A stretch of 64,000 nt of DNA from Marivibrio halodurans (GTDB lineage Bacteria; Pseudomonadota; Alphaproteobacteria; UBA8366; Aestuariispiraceae), in contig NZ_JAGMWN010000001.1 of NCBI RefSeq assembly GCF_017963645.1, positions 186,001-250,000 of the forward strand. The letters run 5' to 3'. Positions 29,107-38,136 of the stretch are shown here, in pieces. The notes under the pieces are model-generated. The model did not search any database. It was not told the DNA's origin and saw only the letters and a list, made by a program, of their open reading frames with translations. Position 1 is the stretch's first letter. Every line of letters begins with the position of its first letter. Both the position numbers and the translations under genes were made by a program.

Positions 29107-30072
29107 TTAAAGCACGCGTGAAGGCTTCGAGGGTGCTTTCCCGCGTCTCGGCCCGCCGAGGCTGGCGATGCCCGCGCCGGCGATCAGGGCGAGCCCCAGG
29201 AGCGTCAGGATATCCGGATGCTCTCCGTGGAACGCCAATCCCCAGATCACCGCGAAGCCGACATAGGAATAATCGCAGGCTCCGACCACACCGCCCGGCG
29301 CGTTCTGATAGGCGAAAGCGGTTCCGACGCTCGCGATAACCAGGATGACGGCCAGGAAAAACAGGATCGCGATTTCTTCCAAACCGACCGGACGCCATGT
29401 CGTGGAAAGCGCCCCGTCCCCCGTAATTCCATCGGGCAGCAGGCCATCGGGCAGCAGGGCACCGAGGCCGCAAGCGAGTGTGCCCGCGACGACGAAGGCG
29501 AGCGCCAGCGTCAGGGAAAGCGACAAGGGGTTGTCGTCGCGGCACCGCGTCCGTGTCAGGTTCATCGCGAGCGCATAGAGAACCGCCGCCAGGATCGGCA
29601 ATAGGGCCGCGGACGTGAAGCCCGCCGCTCCCGGACGCAGCACGAGCAAGACGCCGAGGAACCCGACAAGGGCGGCCAGGATCGCGCGCCGTGTCAGCCG
29701 CTCCCGCGCGAAGAGCGCGGAGAAGGCCAGGATGAAGAACGGCAATGTGTAGTATCCGGCCGCGGCCGCCGCGAGGGACAGATGCGGCAGCGCCGCGTAA
29801 TAGGCCATCCACATCGCGACCAGAACCGCGCCGCGCAATCCGGCCCAGAGCGGCCGCGCCGGCCACAGCGCGCCGATCCCGGGGCCGAGCGATGCGATTA
29901 TCCCCAATATCGCCAGCATGATCATGGCCCGGAGCAACACCAGTTGCCAGAGACCGAGCGTCACGCTCAACCCCTTGATCACCGCGTCGCCGAGGGATAG
30001 CGCCGCCGCGACCGCGACGATCGCCGCCACGGCCATTCCGGGCCGGTCTGTTCGTGCAGGGGTCGGCATCAT
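29107..30072 (-). CDS. EamA/DMT family transporter
   Basis: Ten-helix inner-membrane transporter of the drug/metabolite superfamily. 321 residues, with two EamA repeats (about residues 15-145 and 160-300), each with about five hydrophobic helices. Substrate unknown; relatives export amino acids or metabolites. A perfect 15-bp tandem duplication gives LLPDGLLPDG between the repeats. ATG 30072 (or 30069) follows GGTGA. It is divergent from the LysR-type gene across 99 bases that carry several inverted repeats, so the LysR protein very probably controls it. Confidence 0.88.
   Translation of the reverse strand: MMPTPARTDRPGMAVAAIVAVAAALSLGDAVIKGLSVTLGLWQLVLLRAMIMLAILGIIASLGPGIGALWPARPLWAGLRGAVLVAMWMAYYAALPHLSLAAAAAGYYTLPFFILAFSALFARERLTRRAILAALVGFLGVLLVLRPGAAGFTSAALLPILAAVLYALAMNLTRTRCRDDNPLSLSLTLALAFVVAGTLACGLGALLPDGLLPDGITGDGALSTTWRPVGLEEIAILFFLAVILVIASVGTAFAYQNAPGGVVGACDYSYVGFAVIWGLAFHGEHPDILTLLGLALIAGAGIASLGGPRRGKAPSKPSRVL
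29429..29458 (-). repeat. Perfect 2 x 15-bp tandem duplication inside the EamA gene
   Basis: CCATCGGGCAGCAGG occurs twice head to tail (29429-29443 and 29444-29458), identical in both copies, and encodes LLPDG twice in a loop between the two halves of the transporter. The perfect identity suggests a recent event. Confidence 0.9.
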
Positions 30073-30084
30073 TCACCTTCACCG

Positions 30085-30101
30085 ATTCCATTCATTCCAA
30101 A
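30085..30101. promoter_or_regulatory. Paired ATTCCA motifs before the EamA gene
   Basis: ATTCCA (30085-30090) and ATTCCAAA (30094-30101) lie just upstream of the EamA start. TTCATTCCAAA (30091-30101) is the exact reverse complement of TTTGGAATGAA at the LysR start (30166-30176). Candidate distal half-sites for the LysR-type regulator. Confidence 0.5.
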
Positions 30102-30130
30102 CGATGAAGGTGTATTCGGGTTTATCGCTT

Positions 30131-30149
30131 TGGATAATTGAATTATCCA
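30131..30149. promoter_or_regulatory. 19-bp palindrome in the lysR/eamA intergenic region
   Basis: TGGATAATTGAATTATCCA is a perfect palindrome with 9-bp arms about a central G. It lies near the middle of the 99-base divergent spacer, where a regulator could affect both promoters. Confidence 0.6.
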
Positions 30150-30174
30150 TTCCAATAGATAATGTTTTGGAATG
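30148..30174 (+). promoter_or_regulatory. Inverted repeat at the lysR start codon, candidate autoregulatory site
   Basis: CATTCCAA (30148-30155) and TTGGAATG (30167-30174) form a perfect inverted repeat with an 11-base spacer, the geometry of LysR-type boxes (T-N11-A). The right arm contains the lysR start codon and the spacer contains a -10-like GATAAT (30158-30163), so binding would block lysR transcription. Confidence 0.6.
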
Positions 30175-31104
30175 AATAAGAGTCACAATCGCATACCGGG
30201 CCTCAAAGGTCTCATCGCGCTGGAAGCCGTGGTCCGGTTGGGGAGCGTGACGGCGGCCGCATCGGAACTCGGCCTGACCCAGGCGGCCGTCAGCAAGCAG
30301 GTCCACGCGCTGGAACGGGAATTGGACGCCCCCCTCTTCACCCGTCGGAACCGCATGGTCGTGCCGACCGAGGCGGCATCGGCCTTCGCGAAAACGCTCG
30401 CCCGTTCGCTAGGGGACATCGCGGCGGCGGCGGATCGCTTGCGCCGGGTCGATCTCGGCCCGGAAGTCGTGATCCGCACACAGCTTTTCGAAGGCCTATT
30501 CTGGCTAACCCCACGCCTGACGGGTCTTTATCGCCGTCATCCCGATATCGCGGTGCGCGTCACCTCCACCCTCGAGCCGCTGTCCGAGGCACGGGAGCAT
30601 TATGATCTGGCACTGCAATCCGCCGGCCGTCCGGCGGGTACGGCGGAGGAGATATTCGGCGCGGTGGATTGGGTGCAGCCCGTCTGCGCACCCGCCTATC
30701 TGGCCGGTCGGGGGGAGGTGCCGTCGCTCGATGCGCTCGACCGGGAGCGATTGTTGCATCACCGGGTCGATCCGCAGGAATGGATCGATTGGGACGCTTG
30801 GCTCGCCGGGGTCGGGCGTGCCGGTCTAACGGTACCGGCCGGCCGGGATTTCGACAGCTATCCGATCGCCATCCAAGCGGCGATCGAAGGGCAGGGGATC
30901 GCGCTTGGCTGGCGGCGGACGATCGCGCGCCATCTGGCGACGGGCACGCTCGTTCCGGCCTTCGATCCGGCGCTTCATATGACGGACCGGCTTTCCGTCT
31001 TCCGTCCCTTCGGCGGATCGCGGGGTGGGCGCCAGCATCCCGATACCGGCCGTGTGCTCGAATGGTTGAAGGAGGCGCTGCGGGCGGACCCGATCGAGGC
31101 ATGA
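30172..31104 (+). CDS. LysR family transcriptional regulator
   Basis: 310 residues: N-terminal winged HTH (GLKGLIALEAVVRLGSVTAA, then LGLTQAAVSKQVHALERELD), then a periplasmic-binding-protein-like effector domain (IAVRVTSTLEPLSE onwards). The style is that of the GcvA/AmpR group. The ATG at 30172 has no Shine-Dalgarno sequence, and a GATAAT -10-like hexamer ends 8 bases before it, so the message may be leaderless. Divergent from the EamA gene, the likely target. Confidence 0.88.
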   Translation: MNKSHNRIPGLKGLIALEAVVRLGSVTAAASELGLTQAAVSKQVHALERELDAPLFTRRNRMVVPTEAASAFAKTLARSLGDIAAAADRLRRVDLGPEVVIRTQLFEGLFWLTPRLTGLYRRHPDIAVRVTSTLEPLSEAREHYDLALQSAGRPAGTAEEIFGAVDWVQPVCAPAYLAGRGEVPSLDALDRERLLHHRVDPQEWIDWDAWLAGVGRAGLTVPAGRDFDSYPIAIQAAIEGQGIALGWRRTIARHLATGTLVPAFDPALHMTDRLSVFRPFGGSRGGRQHPDTGRVLEWLKEALRADPIEA

Positions 31105-31189
31105 GGCGGCGGCGTGGTTTACCTCCCCGGCCGGGGGCGCTATATCCCTCGCCATTCCAGACCCAGCCCCCGGATGGACGAGGTAGTCG

Positions 31190-31486
31190 ATGGATCCCGT
31201 CAACGACAATAGCGCGGGCGAGCGCGAGGCGCGCCGCCGCAAGCTCATGTTCCGGGCCTGGCACCGGGGCACGAAGGAGATGGATATCCTGCTTGGCGGA
31301 TTCGCCGAGGCCTATATCGGCGAGATGACGGACGAGCAACTCGATGCCTTCGAGGCTCTGTTGCATATTCCCGACCAGGATTTCTACGACATGCTGGTCA
31401 AGGACGGGCCCGTGCCGGCAGCCTATGACAGCCCGATGATGCACGCCATCATCGCCTATGCCGGAACCCGGTTCGAGCCATCCTGA
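31190..31486 (+). CDS. sdhE: FAD assembly factor SdhE
   Basis: Small cytoplasmic protein that promotes covalent FAD attachment to the flavoprotein subunit of succinate dehydrogenase. 98 residues, the usual length; the RGxxE motif is visible as WHRGTKEMDILLGGFA, and the helix-rich remainder fits the DUF339 fold. It follows the LysR gene by 85 bases and precedes mfd, its standard neighbour in alphaproteobacteria. The longest mfd frame overlaps its end by 29 bases. Confidence 0.93.
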   Translation: MDPVNDNSAGEREARRRKLMFRAWHRGTKEMDILLGGFAEAYIGEMTDEQLDAFEALLHIPDQDFYDMLVKDGPVPAAYDSPMMHAIIAYAGTRFEPS

Positions 31487-34400
31487 AGCGTTGACGGACA
31501 GCCGCGTGACATCCCTTTCCGATCTGACCAACCGCCCGGGCCCCGCGACCATCGCCGGCGCGCCCGAAGGCGCCGACGCCCTGGTCCTCGCCCATCTGGC
31601 CCGCGCGGCCGACGCGCCCATCCTATTCGTCGGGCGGGACGAGACGCGCATGGCCCGCATGGGCGATCTGCTGGGCTTCATCGACCCGGAACTGCGCGCG
31701 CTGAGCTTCCCGGCCTGGGATTGTTTGCCCTATGACCGGGTGTCGCCGAATTCCACGTCCGTCGCGCGGCGGTTGGAGACGCTGACCCGGCTGGCGGGGG
31801 AAGGAGGCGCCGGGCGCGGCACGGTGCTGCTGACGACCGTCGCCGCCGTGACGCAGCGCGTGCCGACGCGCGAGCGCCTGAAGGATGCGGCGCTGGTGCT
31901 GAAGCCGGGGGACAGTGCCTCGCTCGACCTGTTGAGCGACTTCTTCACCAAGAACGGCTATCGCCGCGCCGATACGGTGCGCGAGGCCGGCGAATACGCT
32001 GTGCGCGGCGGCATCCTCGACGTCTTCCCGCCGGGAGAGGAGGAGCCGCTGCGGCTCGACTTCTTCGGGGATGAATTGGAGACCGTGCGCCGCTTCGACG
32101 CGATGAGCCAGCGCAGCACGGGCGAGACGGACGGGCTCAGCCTCAAGCCGGTCAGCGAGATCATGCTGGACCGGGACAGCATCGACCGCTTCCGCCAAGC
32201 CTATCGCCGGCTCTTCGGCGGCTCGACCGAGGGCGACCAGCTCTTCGAGGCGGTGAGCGAGGGGCGCCGCCCGCCCGGCGTCGAACATTGGCTGCCTCTG
32301 TTCCATGAGGGGATGGAAACGCTATTCGACTACCTGCCCGAGGGGCCGGTAATCCTGGACCATCAGTCGGACGAGGCGGTGACGGCGCGGTTGGACCTGG
32401 TGCGCGATCACCATGCCGCCCGGCAGGAGGATCTGGAGATCGCGCTCAAGCGCAAGGATGCGGACGCGCCGCCGCTTTATAAGCCGCTGCCGCCGGACAT
32501 GCTCTATCTCACGGATCGGGACTGGAAGGCGGCGCTCGACCGGCGGGCGCATCTGCATCTGACGCCCTTCGCCGCGGATGCGGATCTGGCCGCGAGCGCG
32601 GAGGTCGGCGACATCGTCGATTTCGGCGCGCATCGTGTCCCCGATTTCGCTGCCGCGCGTACCGATCCTAATACCAATATCTATGAGGCGGTGGCCGCGC
32701 GGGTGAAGCACCAGGGCGCGAAGCCGACCCTGATCGCGGCGGCCAGCGAGGGCTCGCGGGAGCGATTGAAGCTTCTGCTGGGCGAGGGGGGGCTGAAGGA
32801 TCTGCCGACGGTCCCGGACTGGAGCCGTGCCGTCGCGCAGCCGGGAGGCGTCGCCGGTATCGCGGTCCTCAATCTCGATCACGGGTTCGAGACGGACGGC
32901 ATCCAACTCATCACCGAAAGCGATATCCTGGGTGAGCGCATGGCGCGGCCCGCGCGCCGCCGCCGCCGGGGGGAGGAGTTCATCTCCGAACTCTCCGCCA
33001 TCGAGGTCGGGGATATCGTCGTTCATGTCGATCACGGCATCGGTCGTTATGACGGGTTGGAGACGCTGACCGTCGACGGCGCGCCGCATGATTGCCTGCG
33101 GCTGATCTATTCGGGTGGGGACAAGCTCTTCCTGCCAGTCGAGAACCTGGAGGTGCTGACCAAGTACGGCTCCGAGGACTCCGAGGTGCAACTCGACAAG
33201 CTCGGCGGCGTCGCTTGGCAGGCGCGCAAGGCCCGGATCAAGGAGCGGGTGCGCGAGATGGCGGACCAGCTTCTCAAGATCGCCGCCCAGCGGCAGTTGA
33301 AGAAGGCCGACCAGCTTTCCCCGACCGAGGGGGCCTATGACGAATTCGTCGCCCGCTTCCCCTTCGCCGAGACGGAGGATCAGGCCCGCGCCATCGAGGA
33401 CGTGGCCGAGGACCTGCAATCCGGCAAGCCGATGGACCGGTTGATCTGCGGCGATGTCGGGTTCGGCAAGACGGAGGTGGCGCTGCGCGCGGCCTTCCTC
33501 GCCGTGATGAACGGGTTGCAGGTGGCGGTCGTGGTGCCGACGACGCTGTTGGCGCGCCAGCACTACAAGCTCTTCCGGGAGCGGTTCCAGGGCCTGCCGG
33601 TCAAGATCGGCCAGCTTTCCCGTCTCGCCACCCCGAAGGAGGCGGCGGAGACTAAGGCGGGGCTTTCCGACGGGACGCTCGATATCGTCGTCGGCACGCA
33701 TGCGGTGTTGTCGAAATCCGTTTCCTTCCGCCATCTCGGCCTGATGATCGTGGACGAGGAACAGCATTTCGGCGTCGGCCAGAAGGAGCGGCTGAAGCAG
33801 CTTCGCGCCAATGTGCATGTGCTGACGCTGACGGCGACGCCGATCCCGCGCACGCTTCAGATGGCGCTCGCCGGGGTGCGGGAGATGTCGATCATCGCCA
33901 CGCCCCCGGTCGATCGTCTGGCGGTTCGGACCTTCGTCCTGCCCTACGATCCGATGGTGCTGCGCGAGGCGATCCGGCGGGAGCGCTTCCGAGGCGGGCA
34001 GATCTTCTATGTCTGTCCGCGCGTGGCCGATCTCGACCGGGTACGCGAGCGCTTGCGCGATCTCGCGCCCGATGCCTCCGTCGCCATGGCCCATGGGCGC
34101 ATGGGGGCGGCGGAGCTTGAAATCGTGATGAGCGATTTCGTGGATGGGAAGTACGATATCCTGCTCTCCACCAATATCGTGGAAAGCGGACTCGACATCC
34201 CGAACGCCAACACGATGATCGTCCATCGCTCCGACATGTTCGGGCTGGCGCAACTCTATCAGTTGCGTGGGCGCATCGGGCGCGGCAAGCAGCGCGCCTA
34301 TTGCTATCTGACCCTGCCGCCCGGACGGATGTTGAGCGAGACGGCGCGCAAGCGCCTCGACGTCATGCAGACACTCGACGGGCTGGGCGCCGGTTTCACC

Positions 34401-35015
34401 CTGGCGAGCCACGATCTGGACATTCGCGGCGCGGGCAATCTGCTGGGCGACGAGCAGTCGGGGCAGGTGCGCGAGGTCGGGGTCGAACTCTATCAGCGCA
34501 TGTTGGAGGAGGCGGTCGCCGCCGCCCGCGACGATGTCGCGGCGGAGGAGGTGGAGGAGACCTGGTCGCCGACCATCACGCTCGGCACCGCGGTGCTGAT
34601 CCCGGAGAAATATGTCGGCGACCTGTCGGTCCGCCTCGGGCTCTACCGCCGTCTCTCCGCCCTCAAGGACCGCAAGGAGATCGATGCCTTCGCGGTCGAG
34701 TTGGTGGACCGCTTCGGCGCCATGCCGCGCGAGGTGGAGAACCTGCTGGAGGTCGTCGCCATCAAGCAGGCCTGCAAGCGCGCGAATGTCGAGAAGATCG
34801 ACGCCGGTCCGAAAGGCGCCGTCGTCACCTTCCGCAATCACGATTTCCCGAATCCCCAGGGGCTGATCGGCTTCATTCAGAAGTTCGGCGGTTCCGCCAA
34901 GCTGCGCCCGGATCACAAGATGGTGCTGATGCGCAACTGGGAGGCGGAGCCGGACCGTCTGAAAGGCGCACGGAACCTCGCCGACCGGCTGTCCGAGATC
35001 GCGGCGCTTGCCTGA
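31458..35015 (+). CDS. mfd: Transcription-repair coupling factor Mfd
   Basis: Removes RNA polymerase stalled at DNA damage and recruits UvrA. Up to 1185 residues: UvrB-like N-terminal domain (FPAWDCLPYDRVSPN), RNA polymerase-interacting CarD-like domain (GDIVVHVDHGIGRYDGLE), RecG-like helicase motifs GDVGFGKTEVALRAA, DEEQHFG, TATPIPRTLQ and QLRGRIGRG, and the C-terminal TRCF domain. ATG 31458 overlaps sdhE and lacks a Shine-Dalgarno sequence; TTG 31491 or GTG 31506 would give a more typical N terminus. The end coordinate is certain, the start is not. Confidence 0.95.
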   Translation: MPEPGSSHPEALTDSRVTSLSDLTNRPGPATIAGAPEGADALVLAHLARAADAPILFVGRDETRMARMGDLLGFIDPELRALSFPAWDCLPYDRVSPNSTSVARRLETLTRLAGEGGAGRGTVLLTTVAAVTQRVPTRERLKDAALVLKPGDSASLDLLSDFFTKNGYRRADTVREAGEYAVRGGILDVFPPGEEEPLRLDFFGDELETVRRFDAMSQRSTGETDGLSLKPVSEIMLDRDSIDRFRQAYRRLFGGSTEGDQLFEAVSEGRRPPGVEHWLPLFHEGMETLFDYLPEGPVILDHQSDEAVTARLDLVRDHHAARQEDLEIALKRKDADAPPLYKPLPPDMLYLTDRDWKAALDRRAHLHLTPFAADADLAASAEVGDIVDFGAHRVPDFAAARTDPNTNIYEAVAARVKHQGAKPTLIAAASEGSRERLKLLLGEGGLKDLPTVPDWSRAVAQPGGVAGIAVLNLDHGFETDGIQLITESDILGERMARPARRRRRGEEFISELSAIEVGDIVVHVDHGIGRYDGLETLTVDGAPHDCLRLIYSGGDKLFLPVENLEVLTKYGSEDSEVQLDKLGGVAWQARKARIKERVREMADQLLKIAAQRQLKKADQLSPTEGAYDEFVARFPFAETEDQARAIEDVAEDLQSGKPMDRLICGDVGFGKTEVALRAAFLAVMNGLQVAVVVPTTLLARQHYKLFRERFQGLPVKIGQLSRLATPKEAAETKAGLSDGTLDIVVGTHAVLSKSVSFRHLGLMIVDEEQHFGVGQKERLKQLRANVHVLTLTATPIPRTLQMALAGVREMSIIATPPVDRLAVRTFVLPYDPMVLREAIRRERFRGGQIFYVCPRVADLDRVRERLRDLAPDASVAMAHGRMGAAELEIVMSDFVDGKYDILLSTNIVESGLDIPNANTMIVHRSDMFGLAQLYQLRGRIGRGKQRAYCYLTLPPGRMLSETARKRLDVMQTLDGLGAGFTLASHDLDIRGAGNLLGDEQSGQVREVGVELYQRMLEEAVAAARDDVAAEEVEETWSPTITLGTAVLIPEKYVGDLSVRLGLYRRLSALKDRKEIDAFAVELVDRFGAMPREVENLLEVVAIKQACKRANVEKIDAGPKGAVVTFRNHDFPNPQGLIGFIQKFGGSAKLRPDHKMVLMRNWEAEPDRLKGARNLADRLSEIAALA

Positions 35016-35045
35016 GGAAGCGCTTTCGCCGGCATCGCCGGCGGT

Positions 35046-35073
35046 CACGGTCTCGTGAGCCGTGTTGTTTTTT
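35046..35073 (+). terminator. Intrinsic terminator after mfd
   Basis: CACGG...CCGTG stem with an inner CT/AG pairing (35046-35064), directly followed by TTGTTTTTT (35065-35073), 31 bases after the mfd stop. The T-run merges into the tetR operator region. Confidence 0.65.
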
Positions 35074-35109
35074 AGACTGATCGGTCCAAATATCGGTCAT
35101 GACCGATAT
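35073..35109 (+). promoter_or_regulatory. Operator region of the tetR gene
   Basis: Two elements lie side by side. TAGACTGATCGGTCCA (35073-35088) matches 14 of 16 bases of the osmC-side box if the four spacer bases are ignored and two arm mismatches are allowed. ATATCGGTCATGACCGATAT (35090-35109) is a perfect 20-bp palindrome covering the tetR start codon at 35099. Both share TCGGTC, so the TetR protein probably represses its own gene here. Confidence 0.65.
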
Positions 35110-35677
35110 GGCGGATATTCCGAGGGGCCGGCCCAAGGCCTTTGACGAGACGGCGGCTCTCATGGCCGCCAGGAATCTCTTCGCTCGGCACGGTTATTCT
35201 CGGACCTCGCTCGACGCGCTGACGGATGCGATGGGCATCAATCGGTCGAGCTTCTATGCCAGCTTCGGCAGCAAGCGCGATGTCCTGCTGCGGGCGCTGG
35301 AGAGTTACTGTCGTGCGCAATACGCGGATTTCCGCACCGCGATAGAGGGGGCGCCCACCCCGATGGCAGGCGCGCGGGCCATGATCGCGATGGTGGTCAA
35401 CGCCCATGGCGGACGGCACGGTTGCTTCGCCGTGAATTGCATCGGCGAACTGGCGCCGAGCGACCCCGAGGTGGATCATATTCTCCGCGCGCACATGGCC
35501 GACAGCGAGACATTGCTGGCCGATGCCCTGAGCCGTGCGGGGGCAAGCGATCCACGGGGGCGGGCGAAGGCGGCCCTGGCTCTGGCGTTGGGCGCGATCG
35601 CGCTGCGCAAGGCCGGCAGCGCGCCGGAGAGCATAGAGCGAATTGTTCAAGACGGGTTGGACGCCCTGTTCGGATAA
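35099..35677 (+). CDS. TetR/AcrR family transcriptional regulator
   Basis: 192 residues: N-terminal HTH (AARNLFARHGYSRTSLDALT, then MGINRSSFYASFGSKRDVLL) and a helical ligand-binding C-terminal domain. A Cys pair region (GGRHGCFAVNCIGEL) lies in the ligand domain at the place where redox- or electrophile-sensing relatives of the NemR/ComR type often carry cysteines; that reading is inference. ATG 35099 lies inside a 20-bp palindrome. The next gene, osmC, has the same type of box in its promoter, so this protein likely controls both. Confidence 0.88.
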   Translation: MTDMADIPRGRPKAFDETAALMAARNLFARHGYSRTSLDALTDAMGINRSSFYASFGSKRDVLLRALESYCRAQYADFRTAIEGAPTPMAGARAMIAMVVNAHGGRHGCFAVNCIGELAPSDPEVDHILRAHMADSETLLADALSRAGASDPRGRAKAALALALGAIALRKAGSAPESIERIVQDGLDALFG

Positions 35678-35738
35678 AGAGAACGGGCTGGTTTCACCGC
35701 ATGCCATGCGACGAACCGACATCGTGCATGCGGATTTT

Positions 35739-35754
35739 TGGACCATTCGGTCCA
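35739..35754 (+). promoter_or_regulatory. TetR-type operator upstream of osmC
   Basis: TGGACCATTCGGTCCA is a perfect inverted repeat, 6-bp arms around ATTC, 24 bases before the osmC start. It resembles the box TAGACTGATCGGTCCA before tetR and the TAGACC-N4-GGTCTA form known for NemR-like regulators. Confidence 0.7.
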
Positions 35755-35777
35755 TAACATGGGAAGGAGAAGCGATC

Positions 35778-36212
35778 ATGAGCATCAAACGTAAGGGTTC
35801 CGCGATCTGGAAAGGCGATCTGAAGTCCGGCAAGGGAACCGTCACGACCCAGTCCGGCGTGCTGAAGGACCAGACCTATGGCTTCAAGACGCGTTTCGAG
35901 GATGGGCCGGGCACCAATCCGGAAGAGTTGATCGGCGCGGCGCACGCCGGTTGCTATTCGATGGCGCTGAGCCTGATCCTGGGCGAGCATGATCTGGTCG
36001 CGGATGAAATCCGCACCAATGCCGACGTCACGCTTTCCGAGGCCGAGGGAGGTGGGTTCGAGATTTCCGCCATCCACCTGACCGTCAAGGCCAGGATCCC
36101 CGGCGCCACCCGGGACGCCTTCGAGCAGGCCACCCAGGCCGCGAAGGAGGGGTGCCCGATTTCGAAGCTGATGACGGCGCCGATCACCATGGAGGCGACG
36201 CTGGAGGGATGA
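35778..36212 (+). CDS. osmC: OsmC family peroxiredoxin
   Basis: Thiol-dependent hydroperoxide reductase that protects against organic peroxides. 144 residues. The two catalytic cysteines are visible: HAGCYSMALSLIL in the first half and KEGCPISKLM near the end; the N-terminal pattern KGSAIWKGDLKSGKGTVTT fits OsmC rather than Ohr. ATG 35778 follows GGGAAGGAG at good spacing; the longer upstream frame is not conserved. It lies 100 bases after the TetR gene, with a matching operator before it and a strong hairpin after it. Confidence 0.92.
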   Translation: MSIKRKGSAIWKGDLKSGKGTVTTQSGVLKDQTYGFKTRFEDGPGTNPEELIGAAHAGCYSMALSLILGEHDLVADEIRTNADVTLSEAEGGGFEISAIHLTVKARIPGATRDAFEQATQAAKEGCPISKLMTAPITMEATLEG

Positions 36213-36245
36213 TCCCGCCGGGTCCGGTTCAGCAACGGTGAAAGG

Positions 36246-36280
36246 GGAAGGGCGGGCCCCGGCATGGGGCTTGCCCTTCC
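36246..36280 (+). terminator. Long hairpin after osmC, candidate terminator
   Basis: Arms 36246-36260 and 36266-36280 pair over all 15 positions (13 Watson-Crick, two G-U) around the loop GGCAT, 33 bases after the osmC stop. Only TGTGTT follows, so the T-run is weak. Confidence 0.65.
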
Positions 36281-36362
36281 TGTGTTCGTGCCCGCGCCTG
36301 TCCGGTTGCCGGAGCCGGAGCGGGCGGTTATAGCTTGGCCGCCTATCCGACATCGTTTTTGA

Positions 36363-37652
<1,290 letters not shown>

Positions 37653-37713
37653 GGATGGCCGGAACGGCGGGAGTGGCAGGGCGCCTCACCGCCCTTTCCA
37701 TCTGGTCGCCACA

Positions 37714-37780
37714 AGATATTGTCGCTTGTAATTCGATATCGGCAATATCTGCCCGGTAATAGACTAAAAATATTGCCGAT
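37714..37780. promoter_or_regulatory. Three ATATTGYCG elements upstream of ftsB
   Basis: The same motif occurs three times in about 65 bases: AGATATTGTCG on + at 37714, its reverse complement CGGCAATATCT ending at 37750, and ATATTGCCGAT on + at 37770. The last two form a perfect 11-bp inverted repeat (37738-37748 and 37770-37780). The region lies between the eno stop and the ftsB start and looks like a cooperative operator. Confidence 0.5.
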
Positions 37781-37815
37781 TGACGGCGAATCGCATCCGT
37801 GATTCTTATGCCGTC

Positions 37816-38136
37816 ATGGCAGTCTTGCACGAATTCCGTCGGCGCTCCCGCCACGTGGTCGTGCCCGTCCTGGGCGCGTGCGTGATCGGCTATTTCGTCT
37901 ACCACACGGTTCAAGGGGATCGTGGGCTGCTCGCCTATATGCGCCTTAGCGGCGAAGTGGCGCGGGCGGAGGCTGTTCTCGCGGATGCGCGGGCGGAGCG
38001 CATGCGCCTGGAGCACAAGGTCAATCTGCTGGACGGCGACAGCCTGGATCTCGACATGCTGGAGGAGCGCGCGCGCGACGTGCTGAACCGCGTGCGCGAC
38101 GATGAGATCGTGGTCTTCATGCCGGTTGAGGGGTAA
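37816..38136 (+). CDS. ftsB: Cell division protein FtsB (septum formation initiator family)
   Basis: Single-pass membrane protein of the FtsQLB divisome complex. 106 residues: short basic cytoplasmic start (LHEFRRRSRH), one transmembrane helix (VVVPVLGACVIGYFVY), then a periplasmic coiled coil (EVARAEAVLADARAERMRLE) and the conserved DSLDLDMLEERARDVLN. An in-frame TTG at 37780 would lengthen it, but ATG 37816 matches the family N terminus. No clear Shine-Dalgarno sequence is seen. It lies between eno and pdhA, the normal alphaproteobacterial site. Confidence 0.9.
   Translation: MAVLHEFRRRSRHVVVPVLGACVIGYFVYHTVQGDRGLLAYMRLSGEVARAEAVLADARAERMRLEHKVNLLDGDSLDLDMLEERARDVLNRVRDDEIVVFMPVEG

Noticed and set aside
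32322-35048. 908-codon minus-strand frame opposite mfd
   Set aside because: Antisense shadow; mfd has all helicase motifs in the forward frame.
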